A stretch of 5,812 nt of DNA from Micropepsaceae bacterium (lineage in GTDB: Bacteria > Pseudomonadota > Alphaproteobacteria > Micropepsales > Micropepsaceae): the NCBI GenBank assembly GCA_025450355.1, contig JANWHR010000011.1:1-5812 (forward strand). The letters run 5' to 3'. Under the pieces are notes generated by a model that saw nothing but the letters and a program-made list of their open reading frames with translations, was not told the DNA's origin and ran no database searches. Below, one piece after another: positions 5,469 to 5,812 of the stretch (position 1 is the stretch's first letter; every line of letters starts with the position of its first letter). A program made the translations under genes and the position numbers.

Positions 5469-5812
5469 GACCACGACCCAGTGTCATCAGTGCTTATGCA
5501 ATATTGCAGATGAAATGACCGTGACCTGCGCCAAAGCCGAAGGTCAATTCAGCCGGGCGAATTTTCTGGTCGATTGCCACGCGCCGGCGCATCAAACCAG
5601 TGAATGTCAGACGAATATTGTGGCACGGGCAAGGCAACAGCAGCAACACACCGCGTTGTTGCCGGGCACAAACGCCAACGCGCCGCAAGAATCGAATCCT
5701 GTGGGCGCGACAGCACGATCTGTCGTGACCTGACTCAATATCTGGTAAAGCTGGTGGCTTCAGGCGCAATGGTACGCCGGCGGCTCGCGTTTGGGATTGG
5801 GCGATGGACACA
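5469..5812. other. Intergenic stretch upstream of the MucR-family gene, no supported gene
   Basis: I see no supportable gene in these 344 bases. Two open frames cross them, one per strand, but neither protein has a recognisable motif, plausible composition or ribosome binding site. The structures present are a perfect 12-bp palindrome TGCAATATTGCA (5497-5508), a 7-bp stem GGCAACA/TGTTGCC (5633-5639 with 5657-5663) and a 6-bp stem CGACAG/CTGTCG (5708-5713 with 5720-5725). None is followed by a T run. I found no tRNA. A plus-strand ATG at 5769 is open to the window edge but too short to judge. Confidence 0.5.
5497..5508. repeat. Perfect 12-bp palindrome upstream of the MucR-family gene
   Basis: TGCAATATTGCA is its own reverse complement. 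It lies 29 bp upstream of the candidate -35 of the MucR-family gene, in a small AT-rich island within GC-rich DNA. The position suits an operator for an upstream-acting dimeric regulator, or a MucR-type autoregulatory site, but the sequence does not identify the protein. Confidence 0.45.

Noticed and set aside
5680..5705. T-loop-like TTCGATT on the minus strand, considered as part of a tRNA
   Set aside because: The flanking five bases do not pair as a T-stem, and no acceptor or anticodon arm is found nearby.
5449..5733. 94-residue plus-strand open frame
   Set aside because: It starts inside the probable MucR-family promoter and has a Gln/Ala-rich composition without any family motif.
5494..5811. 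105-residue minus-strand open frame
   Set aside because: No recognisable domain, odd Cys/Arg-rich composition and no ribosome binding site. Its end overlaps the palindrome upstream of the MucR-family gene.

Overview
The window looks like chromosomal DNA of an alphaproteobacterium. It is GC-rich. It encodes a 5-aminolevulinate synthase of the C4 (Shemin) heme pathway, a zinc-independent-type porphobilinogen synthase, an LdtR-like MarR regulator and a Ros/MucR-family regulator, a combination typical of that class. I cannot place it in an order or genus from sequence alone.

Layout. Bases 1-72 hold no supported gene. Bases 73-773 (minus strand) carry a type II toxin-antitoxin pair: a RelE/ParE-like toxin first, then an XRE antitoxin overlapping it by 4 nt. 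Just upstream is a compact promoter/operator with two identical 12-bp repeats around an inverted repeat. The start codon lies where transcription should begin, so the mRNA is probably leaderless. Bases 840-1841 (minus) are hemB. A 75-bp divergent spacer separates hemB from a rightward series: a 3-hydroxyisobutyryl-CoA hydrolase (1917-2957), a MarR-family regulator (3004-3513) and hemA (3648-4865). A large hairpin (4873-4921) follows hemA. Bases 4946-5392 (minus) are a MucR-family regulator that lacks most canonical zinc ligands. Bases 5469-5812 contain no gene I can support, only a perfect palindrome and small hairpins.

How the genes fit together. HemA makes 5-aminolevulinate from glycine and succinyl-CoA, and HemB condenses two of these into porphobilinogen, so the first two committed steps of tetrapyrrole synthesis lie either side of the hydrolase and MarR genes. 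The hydrolase acts in valine breakdown, which leads through propionyl-CoA towards succinyl-CoA, a HemA substrate; a functional link is inference. The toxin-antitoxin pair looks like an accessory insertion behind hemB.

No wholly new system is evident. The points most worth a second look are the diverged zinc-finger site of the MucR protein, the toxin-antitoxin operator with its leaderless start, the Phd-like/XRE composite antitoxin, and the possible masking of the hemA ribosome binding site.
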